This document shows, piece by piece, positions 51,052-62,041 of a DNA stretch of 64,000 nt. The stretch's first letter is position 1, and every line of letters begins with the position of its first letter. The notes under the pieces are model-generated. The model had not been told where the DNA came from and made no database searches. It worked only from the letters and a program-made list of their open reading frames with translations. Source of the stretch: Gracilaria domingensis (taxonomy: Eukaryota; Rhodophyta; Florideophyceae; Gracilariales; Gracilariaceae); NCBI GenBank assembly GCA_022539475.1, contig VCMS01000033.1:62001-126000 (forward strand). Direction: 5' to 3'. The translations under genes and the position numbers were made by a program.

Positions 51052-52229
51052 GCTTTCATATGTATGCTTGGCGATTTTAGGGCCCTTGGGTACCTGGCGT
51101 ACGACGCTATTTCAACCTCTCTCGTACATGAATGAGTAAATTGAAAGCGACATACTCTGGCCTTTTCGCCGCACAGCATGTTTGATATCATACTTTGCAG
51201 GTCTTTCGTATCTGCTTCCCCTCGGGGTCCATAACAGCCTTGTGTTTGTCTTCTCGCCAGTCAGCAACCAAGGTTTCTCTCTCGATTCTACCCTAGCGTG
51301 GGAACTCGCATTTAGCATTCCTATTGTGCTTGTCCACGAAAACGACATGGACAGATACATACTAATGTTGTTCACAAAATTGTATTGGCCAGCGGAATGT
51401 CGTCTAGTCTCGCATGTATTTAATAAGGTTGTCTGTTGTAGAACAGATTCTTCCCATTTTCCTTTCCTTGCATGGGTGCTTACCGTTTCCCTTGGTTACT
51501 AATCTCGACTTTTATTCGTTTAGAAACAGAGCCTGTAGGCCCGTTCGGTATTTTAGGATACGAAGAAGAAAACTTTCCTTTTACCAGCAATACGAAGCAG
51601 AACTCGAGAAGAAGAACTAGCGCGTAGGCACATCAAATGAATTAGATTCACCAACATCCATGAGCCCGTTGTCAAGAATTGACGTGCGCACTTTTGGTAC
51701 TCCGTTCTCTCCCACACCTAAGAGCCGCAAGCTTGACGGCATCATTCTTTCGGGCTGCAAGGTGTGAGTTTCCCAACTGGGTCATGTTTCTTTTAGGCAT
51801 ATACCCAAGTTACATGCAATAAGACGCGAGATCTGCCAGAACGAAAACGTGGTATGGCGGTGCTGCGATATGCGGGATACACCTATTCGCCCAGCAATGC
51901 CGACACGGCATGTATGAGAATGACATGAAATGAGTTTCTAAAGGCCGAACTCTCCCCAAGAATGTGTAAATGCCAATATACTTGTGAAACCATGAGTCGT
52001 AACTGGTCGCATTCAATAAACGAACCGGCAGACATCAACTCATTCTGCATCACGCACGACACTCATCGGTTGTGAAACTGAAGTTGACAATACCGTGGAG
52101 AAGCTGGATCGATAATTGAATATGATGTTGTCAGTTCTTCATTGATTGCGCTTTGAACGAGATAACATCGCTCTTCTGAACCAGTTGAAAGTTTGCTGAA
52201 GGTCGTGGGGAGTGCCGAACGAGTTCTAG
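51052..52229. other. Region with possible unresolved exons
   Basis: No gene is firmly supported. Several protein-like fragments occur on the plus strand after plausible acceptors, for instance beginning at 51523 after TTTAG (reads ETEPVGPFGILGYEEENF), and an ATG frame at 51660 (MSPLSRIDVRTFGTPFSP) that ends in a GTGTGAGT donor-like word near 51764. These might be exons of a gene ending at 52565, but I could not build a consistent model. Confidence 0.4.
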
Positions 52230-52565
52230 ATGAAAGACTCGTTCTACAAAAAGTATCCCGATAGTGAGCGCGGCCCTTTGAAGGACAGGGCGTCCTTTCT
52301 GGGTCCGGACTTCTGCGATGGAACGAGAGACGCGCGCGATGATACTACATTTCAGGACCTGAACAAGATGTTGAAGTCTCCGACCAAGGGGAACAAGGAT
52401 GCGTTCTCTAAAACGCCAAGGGCGAAGGTGGGCGGTGATGGGTCTCATGATGAAGTACCGCCTGTTCTCGAAGCGGAGGAAGCACAGACGTCAGCATCAA
52501 GTCGGAACGAAAAGAAGAAAGGGATATTTTGGACAATGCTGTCGAAGTACCTCAACAAAAGATGA
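52230..52565 (+). CDS. Hypothetical hydrophilic protein or terminal exon (111 aa)
   Basis: The open frame starts with ATG directly after TTCTAG, so it could equally be a terminal exon entered at that acceptor. The product is charged and mostly disordered, with Lys, Asp and Ser prominent (DSFYKKYPDSERGPLKDR, TTFQDLNKMLKSPTKG). It closes with a short amphipathic helix (GIFWTMLSKYLNKR) that could anchor to a membrane or partner. No family is recognised. Upstream fragments at 51523-51770 may belong to the same transcript. An alternative is a stand-alone small gene. Confidence 0.45.
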   Translation: MKDSFYKKYPDSERGPLKDRASFLGPDFCDGTRDARDDTTFQDLNKMLKSPTKGNKDAFSKTPRAKVGGDGSHDEVPPVLEAEEAQTSASSRNEKKKGIFWTMLSKYLNKR

Positions 52566-53196
52566 TTTTCGACGAAGACTGTGGTGACTTAAACATGGCC
52601 TCATGGTTCGAGGCCGCGCTCCTTATAGTCAAGTTTATCTGGATTGTTTAGACTAACATAGTTCTAAGAGTCCCCGCGGTTGCAACGCACATTATTGTAA
52701 AAGCACCTGCGGCGATGAAGAAGCTTTGATGAGCTTTAGCTGTGTTTTCTCACACTTGCATCTTGTATTACCATTAGGAAGATATGCTCTATTAGTACTA
52801 CTAATTTAGTAGCATGTGCTTACAGTATGTTGATTATGCGAATTTTGTATGGCGGGCAAGTCATTACACCGTGCGTAATACAACACTGAGCGCCCCCTTG
52901 CAGGCGTCTGGCACAGCGGACAGGGGGAGGATGAAAAGTTCGAGTCATCGTATAATTTTTGAACATACGGCAGCCCCGCGAGACATCGTGCTCATTCTCT
53001 TCCAAGGGTACGTGCCTTTGCGTTTGGCGAGAAACGCGCCCCCGCCGCTTCCTCGCGAGCGCCACCGCTTTCAATTTGATCTCTTCTTTCCGCTGGGCGC
53101 TTTTCCATTCGTGCATGCATTTCCACGCTCACCACTTTCGCGCCAGCGTCGTCTCTTCTCTGCCACCTTAACCTCCTCACCTGCCAGTCTGTCACA
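52566..53196. other. Intergenic region upstream of ORF 53197
   Basis: 631 bp. No supported gene. The last 150 bp are C/T-rich, as before other starts in the window, and probably contain the promoter and leader. Confidence 0.5.
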
Positions 53197-54732
53197 ATGG
53201 CCAACCCAATCGTCTCCGACCTGCCGTTCACCGAGCGCATTGACATGCGAGAGAAGGCGTTGGCTTGGATTTCTCGCGACACCGGTCTCCAGGAGTTTCT
53301 CGTACCGGACGAGTTGGCAACCCAATGGAGCGCACAGCAGAAGAAAGTGTGGACTACCACCGTCATTGACCGATTTATGAGCGCGAAACATCAGGTTGGC
53401 CGCGAAGCGCGCGCTCGCGTCTTCGCGCGCGAGAACGCGGGTTGGTTGCGACGAGCCTGCGTTCGTTTGCAACAAGATCTTTCGGACCACCGAGATCTTA
53501 CCCGAATGGCCGTCTTGCTCGAGACCCTGTGGAACGAAGTCAGCGCCACGCTCAGCGATTCTAGATGGGCCGAGTGCTCTATCATGTTCGACTCTGCGCT
53601 CATTTCGTTGCGCGTCGCGTATGTTTGGCTGTATGACAAGCTTGAGAACGAAGACGCCGATTTGAAGGCAAGGAAGAGTGTGTTTCAAACAGTCGTCAAT
53701 TCCTTCTTCAACGCTCAGGCTCCCACCGATGATAACACCGACAAACACTCTGCCAACTTTCGCGCTTTGCAACGAGTTTGGCGAACTGAATTTGAGAACT
53801 ACACAAAAGCCGACGACCTGGAAGCGAAACTCAAGCGTTTGGAAGAGTCTCAGAACTTGATGAAGGTCGCCACAGCCGTGAGTCGCTTCTTGAACGCTGT
53901 AGACGTCGATGCCAGCTGGATGTGGGACATGCAGAAGCTCCAAGATGACATCCAGGCAGGCAACGTTAAACGTCGTCAAACGCCAAAGAAGCGGCGAGAA
54001 CCGGCTCCCGAACCCCCGGAACCCGAGTCCTCCGGTTCTTATGAACCGCGTGCAGCCGACAGCGATTTCGACATCAAAATCGCCGAAAAGGTGGCCAGCA
54101 ACGAAGATGAAGAAGAAGATTCGGAAGGAGAATCTGACGAACTCATGCGTGGATCCATGTCGCAGAGAAAGGATAATGGAACTACGGTGCGCAGGTCGAT
54201 GCGCGTCGCCAAGGCAAAAGTGGACCGATACAGACCACGTCGCGGAGAAATACGGGGAAGACAAAAGAGAGCGGCAGCTCGACGCGCCGCCCTTCGCTTC
54301 TCGGAATCCCCAACTCCAAGCTTATCTGACGATGTTCCGATTGCGAAGCGTGGACGTCGCACAGCAAGGGCTCCGGTGCGAAGGTATGGAGAGCGAGAGA
54401 GGAGTCCGCATGATGATGTTGCGAATGTTGGGCGCGTTGCAAAACTAACAGCAAGAGGTGGTACAAGACGTGCGGTACCTCGTTCTGGTATTTCCAGGGG
54501 CCGGATACTTAAGGATGGCCGTAGAAGACCCACGCTCCGCGACACTCGAAATGCAGTAAAGGATGCCGAAGATGAGGATGGGATGGGCGACGATTTTGAT
54601 AGATTTGGTTTGGGTACTGATGACATGCACGGAGACTTCGGTAGTCCCACTATAGGCAGCTCTATACCTGGAGCACCTGTCACTTTCCCTAACCGGAAGT
54701 CTCGTCTTGCTGCGTTGTTGGAAACATCGTGA
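53197..54732 (+). CDS. Hypothetical protein, helical N-terminus and basic/acidic tail (511 aa)
   Basis: The gene is a single exon with ATG in a strong context (CACAATGG). Residues 1-245 look folded and all-helical, rich in Trp and Arg (EKALAWISRDTGLQEFL, NAGWLRRACVRLQQDLSDH, VAYVWLYDKLENEDADLK, ALQRVWRTEFENY). From 250 on the protein is disordered, with a Pro/Glu patch, an acidic run (NEDEEEDSEGESDE) and many Arg-rich clusters (RRGEIRGRQKRAAARRAAL, AKRGRRTARAP), suggesting nuclear localisation and contact with nucleic acid or histones. I do not recognise the family; the closest general picture is a chromatin or transcription accessory protein. No catalytic motif is visible. Confidence 0.75.
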   Translation: MANPIVSDLPFTERIDMREKALAWISRDTGLQEFLVPDELATQWSAQQKKVWTTTVIDRFMSAKHQVGREARARVFARENAGWLRRACVRLQQDLSDHRDLTRMAVLLETLWNEVSATLSDSRWAECSIMFDSALISLRVAYVWLYDKLENEDADLKARKSVFQTVVNSFFNAQAPTDDNTDKHSANFRALQRVWRTEFENYTKADDLEAKLKRLEESQNLMKVATAVSRFLNAVDVDASWMWDMQKLQDDIQAGNVKRRQTPKKRREPAPEPPEPESSGSYEPRAADSDFDIKIAEKVASNEDEEEDSEGESDELMRGSMSQRKDNGTTVRRSMRVAKAKVDRYRPRRGEIRGRQKRAAARRAALRFSESPTPSLSDDVPIAKRGRRTARAPVRRYGERERSPHDDVANVGRVAKLTARGGTRRAVPRSGISRGRILKDGRRRPTLRDTRNAVKDAEDEDGMGDDFDRFGLGTDDMHGDFGSPTIGSSIPGAPVTFPNRKSRLAALLETS

Positions 54733-55911
54733 CGCTTAGAGTATCTAAGGAAGCGAAGTACAACCTATAAAGATGGGACCGATGATTCTGTTGAATTGTT
54801 CTGTTGACCTATGTCCTTCGCGGAGCTCAACCTCTAGAATTGTGGTGAAGAGCGCCACTCATTTGGGAAGTTCTTAGGGGGAATGCAATGGATTTGAGAG
54901 GCCCTGAGCTCCTTCAGAATATGTACCAAGACGTGCGACACAGCAAGCTGCTCGCTTAGGGAGTGGATACGAACTACATTTCCGCTCGAGTTTCTTGCAC
55001 CTGTAGATTTGCAAACAGCTCCATACAAACTTCCTTTCGTTCTAGTGCAACTCGGACATTTTCTGCGTGCAGCCCGCAGTTCTGTACACGATGCAGAGTG
55101 CAATAAATGAATGACACATTGTAGAGGTTTTGTGAGAACGTCCTATGTATAAAAGTCAACTTCTAGACTATCCTGCGTTTCACCTCAAAGCGTTTCACGA
55201 AACGCCGGCGGTTGGGAAGCGGAATGCAACTCACTTCACCTGCGGTATCCGAACTTCGACAGCTTGGAAAGGAAGAGAAGTTCTCCCAAAAAAACACCGT
55301 GGATCATTATTCCGAGTGACGATGCGAAGGAAGGCTGGCAGTATAAGAGCATGTTGCGGAGGTGCCTCCGTCGAGCAGGTAAGAGGGCTAATGTTTCCGC
55401 CTCAGATCCTCCTACTCAATGAAGCGAGCCACTTTGTGCGGATGCAAGTGTAGGAGAAAAGAAAAGCTGAGTTCGCGAATCTTTCATCGAATTATTTGAA
55501 GCACGGAGAACAGCGCAGGATAGAAATCATTGACATCTTCAGAATTATATATAAACATATCACAGGGTACGTTATTGTTATCAATAACGAAAGCCTCAGG
55601 AGTCCAATTCAGAAGAAACTCGGTTTCTTATTGATGCTGGATCTTCGCCCCGGATAACGAACAGCATTTTACTTGAAATCTGCTGTAGTAAAACCTCTCT
55701 AAACTCTAAACAAAGCTTCCTTCTTCAAGGAGCCTTAGACTGTGTCCCACAGGGTCTATGGAATTACGGAAACAGCTTCCGCTTCCGCGCTCGTATAGAA
55801 AAAGGACACCATATGTATCCGAAACTGAAAACTTCTCTCATGAATGACGCGCCCCAGCTTCCCAAGGTTAGTGAGGGCTACCTTCAACGCTACCTAGACC
55901 CCAATTAGACA
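54733..55911. other. Intergenic region, no supported gene
   Basis: 1.2 kb between two convergent genes. Short frames occur on both strands without credible starts or domains. No repeat was noticed. Confidence 0.6.
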
Positions 55912-57667
55912 CTAGAACCAGCGGCATGAATACCGAACCGTCACTTTGTCGCGTACGCTATTCGTGCGCTCACCAATACCTGCACTTTTCTTTGACGACT
56001 CGATCTTCTTGTCAGTGGCAACCCCGGGCCTCGCAGCTACCGATTTTTCTAATTCCATGCGCTTGTGGAATTCTGATTTCATTCCTTTCTCAAACGCGTC
56101 CGAAAGTTTGATGGCGTTTCGAAGCTCTCCATTAAGGCGATACAATTCTTCCTCCTTCGTCTCATAGACATCTCGTAATGCCCTAAAGTTCTTCTCAAGT
56201 TTCTCGAGTGTCTTTGACATGTACTCAACTGCTTCAGGATCGCTAACTTGAGCACGAAGGTGAGCTTCAGGATTGCGGCGGACACCTCGGGAGAGAATTC
56301 TTCTGATGCTCGCTGTCTTCGAGGTTCCAGACTGCGGGGTGTCACGAGTGTCGTCGTCGTCTCTCAATGATCTGCCCCCGTTGAGCGCGCGGTTATCCTT
56401 ACCGTCACGGCTGGCGATAGCATCCCTGCCATCTTGAGCTTCCGTTCCATTATTTTGTTCGGTTTCGGCACGTCGCAGACGACTAGTTAGTTTACGAAAT
56501 AGTCTAGGCGGGAAATGGTCCGGCTCTCTACGATTCGGACTGAGGAACATCCCAAGAGAGGCCCTCTTTCCAATTCTTGGCGCTGGTGGTTCTTGTCGAC
56601 AGTCTGCTCTTTCATCTCCTTCCGTTTCTCCCTCTGTCTCTTCCTCATTCCTTCGGGTATGATTTCTTTCGCTTTCGTCTGCATTATTCCCATCACGCGA
56701 GCGTAACCCTCGGAACTTTCCCAACAGCTGAGAACTCTTGCGCACAAGTGATCCAACCTGACCTTCTAACCAGCGGGACCTGGATGATTCCGGGCTGTTG
56801 ACAGCGTTGGTGTGGATATTGGTTATCTCCTCTACAACTCGTTCAAGTCCTTCTACATGTTTTTGCACCAAACTTGAAGATCGTTCCATATTCTTCAGCT
56901 GCATATCCAAGCTTCTGCTGTATAGGGAGGACTGCTTCGCAACCAACTCTGTCATTTCCGCCTTGTGTAAGGCTCGTAGCTTTTCCACTTCGATTACGCT
57001 CTTTTCCGCCTGTAGCTTTTCTATCTCAGCATCCTGTTTCTTAGCCTGAGCCACAAGCTTAGCGTTGATTGAGCGCAGCTCCTCTTTTTCTGCTTCAGAC
57101 TTTTTCCACAACCACAACAGCTTCTTGCGCCTTTCTTCCTGTTCTCACAACATATTCCAAATCACATCGATCTTTGTTTGCAACCTGGAGGGCCTCCTTC
57201 GCCTCCTTGGCTTCTTTTGACATCTCGCTAAGACGGCGCTTCAAGGAGTTTACAGCTGCCTGCTCTTCATTGAAATCGCCATCCTCCTTCGAACTCTTAT
57301 TGGCACACGAAGAAACGGCTTCCAAAACGGCGATGAGCTCTCGCCTGTACACTTGCTCAGCCACGTTAGTCAATTGTTTCTTCGCCAGGTTATCACCAGC
57401 GGCTGTGAAAACTTGATCCATTGCAATGCCCTGGCTGTCTCGCGCATGACGCATCAGATCACCCCATACATCATGGACCATCGACTCGAAATCTGCTCCT
57501 GTATTAGAATCCAGAGAAGCAGTCCTACTTCCAGCTTCCGCTTCAACCGCCAAAGACTTGACCACCTCGCTCTCGTTGCCAGCATGAATGTCACGAAGAT
57601 CTCCCGTGCGGGATTCTCTTTCGAAGAACGCAGTCAAGCGCGCCACCGAAGGTTTCCAGAAGGCCAT
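55912..57667 (-). CDS. Coiled-coil protein, frame change near residue 190
   Basis: Coding runs from the ATG at 57667 (MAFWKPSVARLTAFF) in one frame to about 57140, then continues in the next frame to 55912; together about 590 aa. The switch lies around 57136-57144. Either a 46-bp intron (CTCCAG|GTTGCA...GAACAG) or one extra G in ACAGGAAG would restore a continuous coiled coil. The N-terminal 110 residues contain a helical region (FESMVHDVWGDLMRHARD). Residues 130-330 form a long coiled coil (EELRSINAKLVAQAKKQDAE, with the Trp-containing LLWLWKK). A disordered Arg/Glu/Ser-rich part and a second coil (VEYMSKTLEKLEKNFRALRD) follow. The family is unknown; a scaffold or BAR-like membrane protein is only a guess. 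Confidence 0.6.
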
Positions 57668-60128
57668 TTTCGTTGAGGAAAGAATGAAAAGAAAATGAAA
57701 TGCTTCAAAGAGTTCGATAACTCTGATTGCACTGCGGTGTAGTGAAGTCGGATAGGGAGCAGATAGAACTAACCGATCGCACGACAAGCACCCCCTTTTA
57801 TAGTGCTTCGTCTGAGTGAGGAACTCACGTAGATTGCCGGCTGTATAATGATTTCATGGTAAGGAGAGAGAATTTATGTCAACGACACCTCACCTGGAGA
57901 CAAATTGAATTGACTATCCCCGTCAGTTACCTCTTTAGGAATAAATGGGCTTGGCAGCGGTCTTAGAGAGGGTTTCCACGGGTTGAGGAGAGCAAAAATG
58001 AGATCACCATGATGAGAATTGTGCTCTTAACTCCCGCGCTTCTCTTGCATTCCGCGCTCTGACAACCCGCGCTTTCAAGCGCGATCACTCTGAATCAGAA
58101 CGAATCAAAGGCAACGTTAAGCTTCTAGATGCAGCATTTCGAGGCTGTGTAGTCTTCTTACATGCAATTTGTTCGAACAGATTGTCGCGTTTTGTGCTGT
58201 AGTCCACCAGTCAGTCTTGAGTTCCGCTACTAGGCCCTTTCTGACGGAACTAATCACCAAACAGAAAGATTCAACGGCTCAACGCCTGCGCCAACCGGAA
58301 TCTCTAAGAAAAAGTTCCCCAAACTAAGAAACTATTGTTTAGACTTGTACAAAGCACAGAAAGATCTTCATTGATGGAAGAGAGACGCAACCTTAGCCGT
58401 TTGTCGCTGTTGCGCTGCTACACGTTCTGCATGTTCCCACAGTAGAACACTGGTCCAAGGGTGGGTAGAGAAATACTTCAAGCGCCAGAGACTCGTCCTC
58501 GATACGGCTTGAAATCATCTATGCGACATGGATACCATCGCGCCAAGAACTGCGACGGACTTCCATTCCGAATAATTATGATGACCGCCATGTGAAACGC
58601 TTTGCGCGCCTGAAGCTTTAGAAGCCCAGAGATAAACACACGGACGAGGGCTACGAGCGTTCGGAATGAAGACTCCACCTTTCGAGGCAGAGGAAGCAAA
58701 TGAACAACACACGGTAATGTAGGGTTACTGCAAGGCACAACTTGAATCAGGAAATGCAATGTCTTATTGTGTAGCTTCTGGTGCATTTCCTGACCGTCAC
58801 TTGTAGCGGGCTAGTAGGCACTTGCAGCGGAGAGCGCATCTTGTGCCCATTGCGTTGTGACTGCTAGCGCGAAGGCATGGACCCCTCTTCCCCTTCTGCT
58901 CAGAGCCCACTCCAGAAATACTTCGTTCTCATCAACAGCAGAGCACTCTCGCTTTGCTCGCACGCTGCGCATGATCATCTTGGATCAGTAGAAGCCGGCC
59001 CAAAAGTGCCTATCTATCCCAACACAATCAGTAACACGAATCTTACGATCGTTGGTAATACAAGTCGTGCGAAGCCCTACGAGTGCGTTGGCCCGTCTTT
59101 CAGGCCGCTCATATCCTCAAATAGCGTGCTCGTGAGCCTGATTTGCGAACGAGTTCTTCGTAGTTCACACCAACCGTAGGGCACGGTGGTTACCGCAAGG
59201 ATCCACAAACCTCAGGGCACTGGTCACTGCCTCTGGGGCATTCTCTCCTGACTAGCACGCCACAATGATACGTTTATCCGCGAATACTGGACGCCACTTT
59301 CTCGAGAGAGTCTTTGTCATGGGGAACGGTTGCTTGTGTTCGCGACGAGTGCTACACGGTTTGTCATGACATTCGCGCTTCATGCTTGTCCATCTACGTC
59401 TTTCCCACTAGGAGACGAACTTAACACCATTGCAGCAGAGGAGAAATTTCGACATGTACGACGGTACAGGTACCAAAGTACAAAGGAAGCAGTTGCGTGG
59501 TAGATATCAATGCATTTCGAGGATGTTCGGGGGGAGCAATGGGTACACGCATACACATACACGCACTTCGAGTTGTGAGTGTAGGACAAGCTCTGCACTT
59601 TCAATGTCACCTTCGAAGTTCTCCCAGAGTAGGACTGCTATGTAAGGGTAACGGAGCACATGTAGATTGCGTAGATTCTTCACACAAATTCTAACATGAC
59701 AGCAACCGGTAGAGCGCCCATATGCCAACGCATAGATCGTCTGAATGTGCGTCCAAACGATCCATTTGTGGCTGCTGCAAAATGAGAATTGGTCTGCAGT
59801 GTACCGACGATAGATGCCAGTCGTATCCAGCGGTGAGCGTCGAGCCCGCTGGGCGTTTGTCCAGGGCGAAGGCGGCGTTATGTGCGTGTTCAAATCTTTT
59901 AGGTAACGAAAACCATTGAGCAAATCTTCCCGTTCCGAGAAATTCTGTTCGCTTCACATGGCTGTTTTGGTTGATCTCGAAAGAACGGAACTGTTCAGAA
60001 GTGCATTCCAATCCCAGCTTGTTACTCTCTTGCCCTCTCTGTCTCTGTCCCATTCTCTTTATCAACAGGCATCCCACTTACGGAGATCCTAAGGATAAAT
60101 CGAGTTGTCGACATCGCTGTGGAGTGAC
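57668..60128. other. 2.5-kb region without a supported gene
   Basis: Several frames of up to 138 codons occur on both strands but have non-ATG starts or no recognisable features; one ATG frame of 100 codons at 58877-59179 is not convincing. A CA-rich word cluster (cacgcatacacatacacg) lies near 59547. Confidence 0.55.
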
Positions 60129-60980
60129 ATGTACTACAGCCAAGCAGCCTTTGTTTCTGTCGGTAGCTTAACTCTTAAGAATGGAAAGGCAAGAAACAAC
60201 TTTTGTAACTATCGACCCAGGACCATTGCGTCCCAGAGAAGTAAACGTTCGGAGGTCAGGCGCGTGACAAATTGCAAGGGACAGTTCGGTGCCGAATCGC
60301 AGGGCAAGGAAGCAATTGACGCAAATGATGGGGAGAAGTTGTTGCACATTGTTTTTGTTCATCCACAAATCCATTGGAACACAGGGAATATCGGACGCAC
60401 GTGCTTAGGACTAGGGGCAGCGCTCCATCTAGTTGGACCCATGGGGTTTTCTCTTGACGAAAGACAAATACGTCGAGCCGGTCTAGATTATTGGCAACAT
60501 GTTGATCTACATGTGTATGAAGACTGGCTGCAGTTTGCAAACGGGAAAATGAAAGATCTTGGAGGAACACGATTGTTCTTCACGAAGTTCGGGGACCAAT
60601 GTGCAACGGAGATCCAGTGGCCATCAGAGGGAAAGATTGTAATGATATTTGGAAGTGAAGTAAACGGATTTGATGATATTCGGGATTGGCTTGATAGCGA
60701 GGGAAGCAATGAGAAGCGGGTCGCGTTTCCCATGGTTGACGAGCGTTTCCGTAGTTTCAACCTGAGCACTACTGCAAGCATGGTAAGTTGAACATATTAT
60801 CGTTCTCTTCTACTCCTACGGGATTCTTTGTAGTTGTTACACACGCCATGCTGACCGAGAGCTTAACTTGAATTGTAACAGGCATTGTGGGATGCTTACA
60901 AAGACGTGACAACGCGGGTAAACATAAACACAGGACCTAGACCTGTGGATAGTTCTGTTGTACTGAGCAAGGTCCGTTGA
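60129..60980 (+). CDS. tRNA (cytidine/uridine-34 2'-O)-methyltransferase, TrmL/SPOUT family
   Basis: The gene has two exons: 60129-60782 and 60882-60980, across a 99-bp intron (GTAAGT...TAACAG, with a CTTAAC branch-like site). The spliced product is 250 aa. The SPOUT knot signatures match TrmL: IVFVHPQIHWNTGNIGRT, LHLVGPMGFSLDERQIRRAGLDYW, IVMIFGSEVNGF, RVAFPMVDERFRSFNLSTTASM and, after the intron, ALWDAYKD. TrmL 2'-O-methylates the wobble base of tRNA-Leu isoacceptors. The first 75 residues precede the domain and may form an organellar leader. The open frame extends upstream only to a TTG. The intron falls inside the last conserved motif; without splicing the protein would end just after it. 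A plastid or mitochondrial role is likely. Confidence 0.9.
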
Positions 60981-62041
60981 TGCTCCAGGATGCGCCTTTA
61001 AGTGCGCGTAGTCAAGAAAAACTGGGCCAACTAAGAAATGAGGTGCTCGTTAATGGCTCTGAATCAAACTCAGTGATAGAGTCTTCACATCACTTGGCGA
61101 TACGGGTCTCGAAGTCTACCCAGGGTATGATCAAAGGGAACCTATCAAGAAGGAAATGAATCTCCCTACAAGACCACGCACACCAGTGACAGGCATAGGA
61201 GCTTTGTTCCCGATCCCCTCCACGACGTTGTTAATGTTGGGGTCAAGGATGCGCTTTTCGATTTTCTGAGGCAGGCCCTGTCTTAACAAGCGTTGACGAT
61301 GTGTTGTCGTTGTTGTTGCCGTTGTACCGAAGACATAGCTGTATGGCCATGCTACCGACGGTACACAGACGTACTCCGACATGTTTTCAATCGGAGTAAA
61401 AGCTTCCATCTCCTGGACCAAGCACTTTTATTCGCAATCGAGTGCAGAGTAGGGCGGAGAGTTTCTACAAGCTGTGAAATACGGCTACCTTCGTAATTGT
61501 AATCTAGGAAGGTCAGATTGTTCTGAACTGCATTGATGACAAGAGAATGTATTGATCTGCTTCGATCCGTCATGATTCCTGGCTCTCAGTTGAGACCGGG
61601 ATCCAAACAACGTTTGATAATGAGTATTTCGCACACACAAGTTGCAGGTTTGCAGGTTCGCGAAGAGTACCTTAATCTGGCGTAAAAGTCCGGCTCTATC
61701 CCGTTCCCATCTCATCGGTGAATCTCTATTTCTTTCTCGAAATCGCTTCCTCACGCAAGTGCCGCTTTGGCAACACCCTTACTAACATTTTATGGAATAC
61801 GAGCGGAGAACTTTCTTCCAATTCTCCATACGGATTTGAACAAAATACGGCTCTGAGTTTGTTGATCGCAATGAGATGGTAAGGAGTTTCCGGATGTAAA
61901 AATTAAGACTCAGGTTATGCGCAGAGGCAACGAGTTAAGAGTCAAACTTGAGATGAATTCATAGTCAGTTAGGTTGTCCATGGTTGCAGTAGAAATGTAA
62001 TATGTGCATTATGCACTCAAGGCCCGCGAGAGTAATGGCAC
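60981..62041. other. Intergenic region, no supported gene
   Basis: 1.06 kb. The frames present (for example a 96-codon minus-strand frame near 61131-61421) have no domains. It contains the 3' flanks of TrmL and the convergent aminoacylase gene. Confidence 0.6.

Noticed and set aside
52600-52625. B-box-like TGGTTCGAGGCC word
   Set aside because: No A box or cloverleaf partner lies at the proper distance upstream.
58877-59179. 100-codon ATG frame in the 57.7-60.1 kb gap
   Set aside because: No domain, no leader or splice context, and hydrophobicity is not protein-like; not enough to call a gene.
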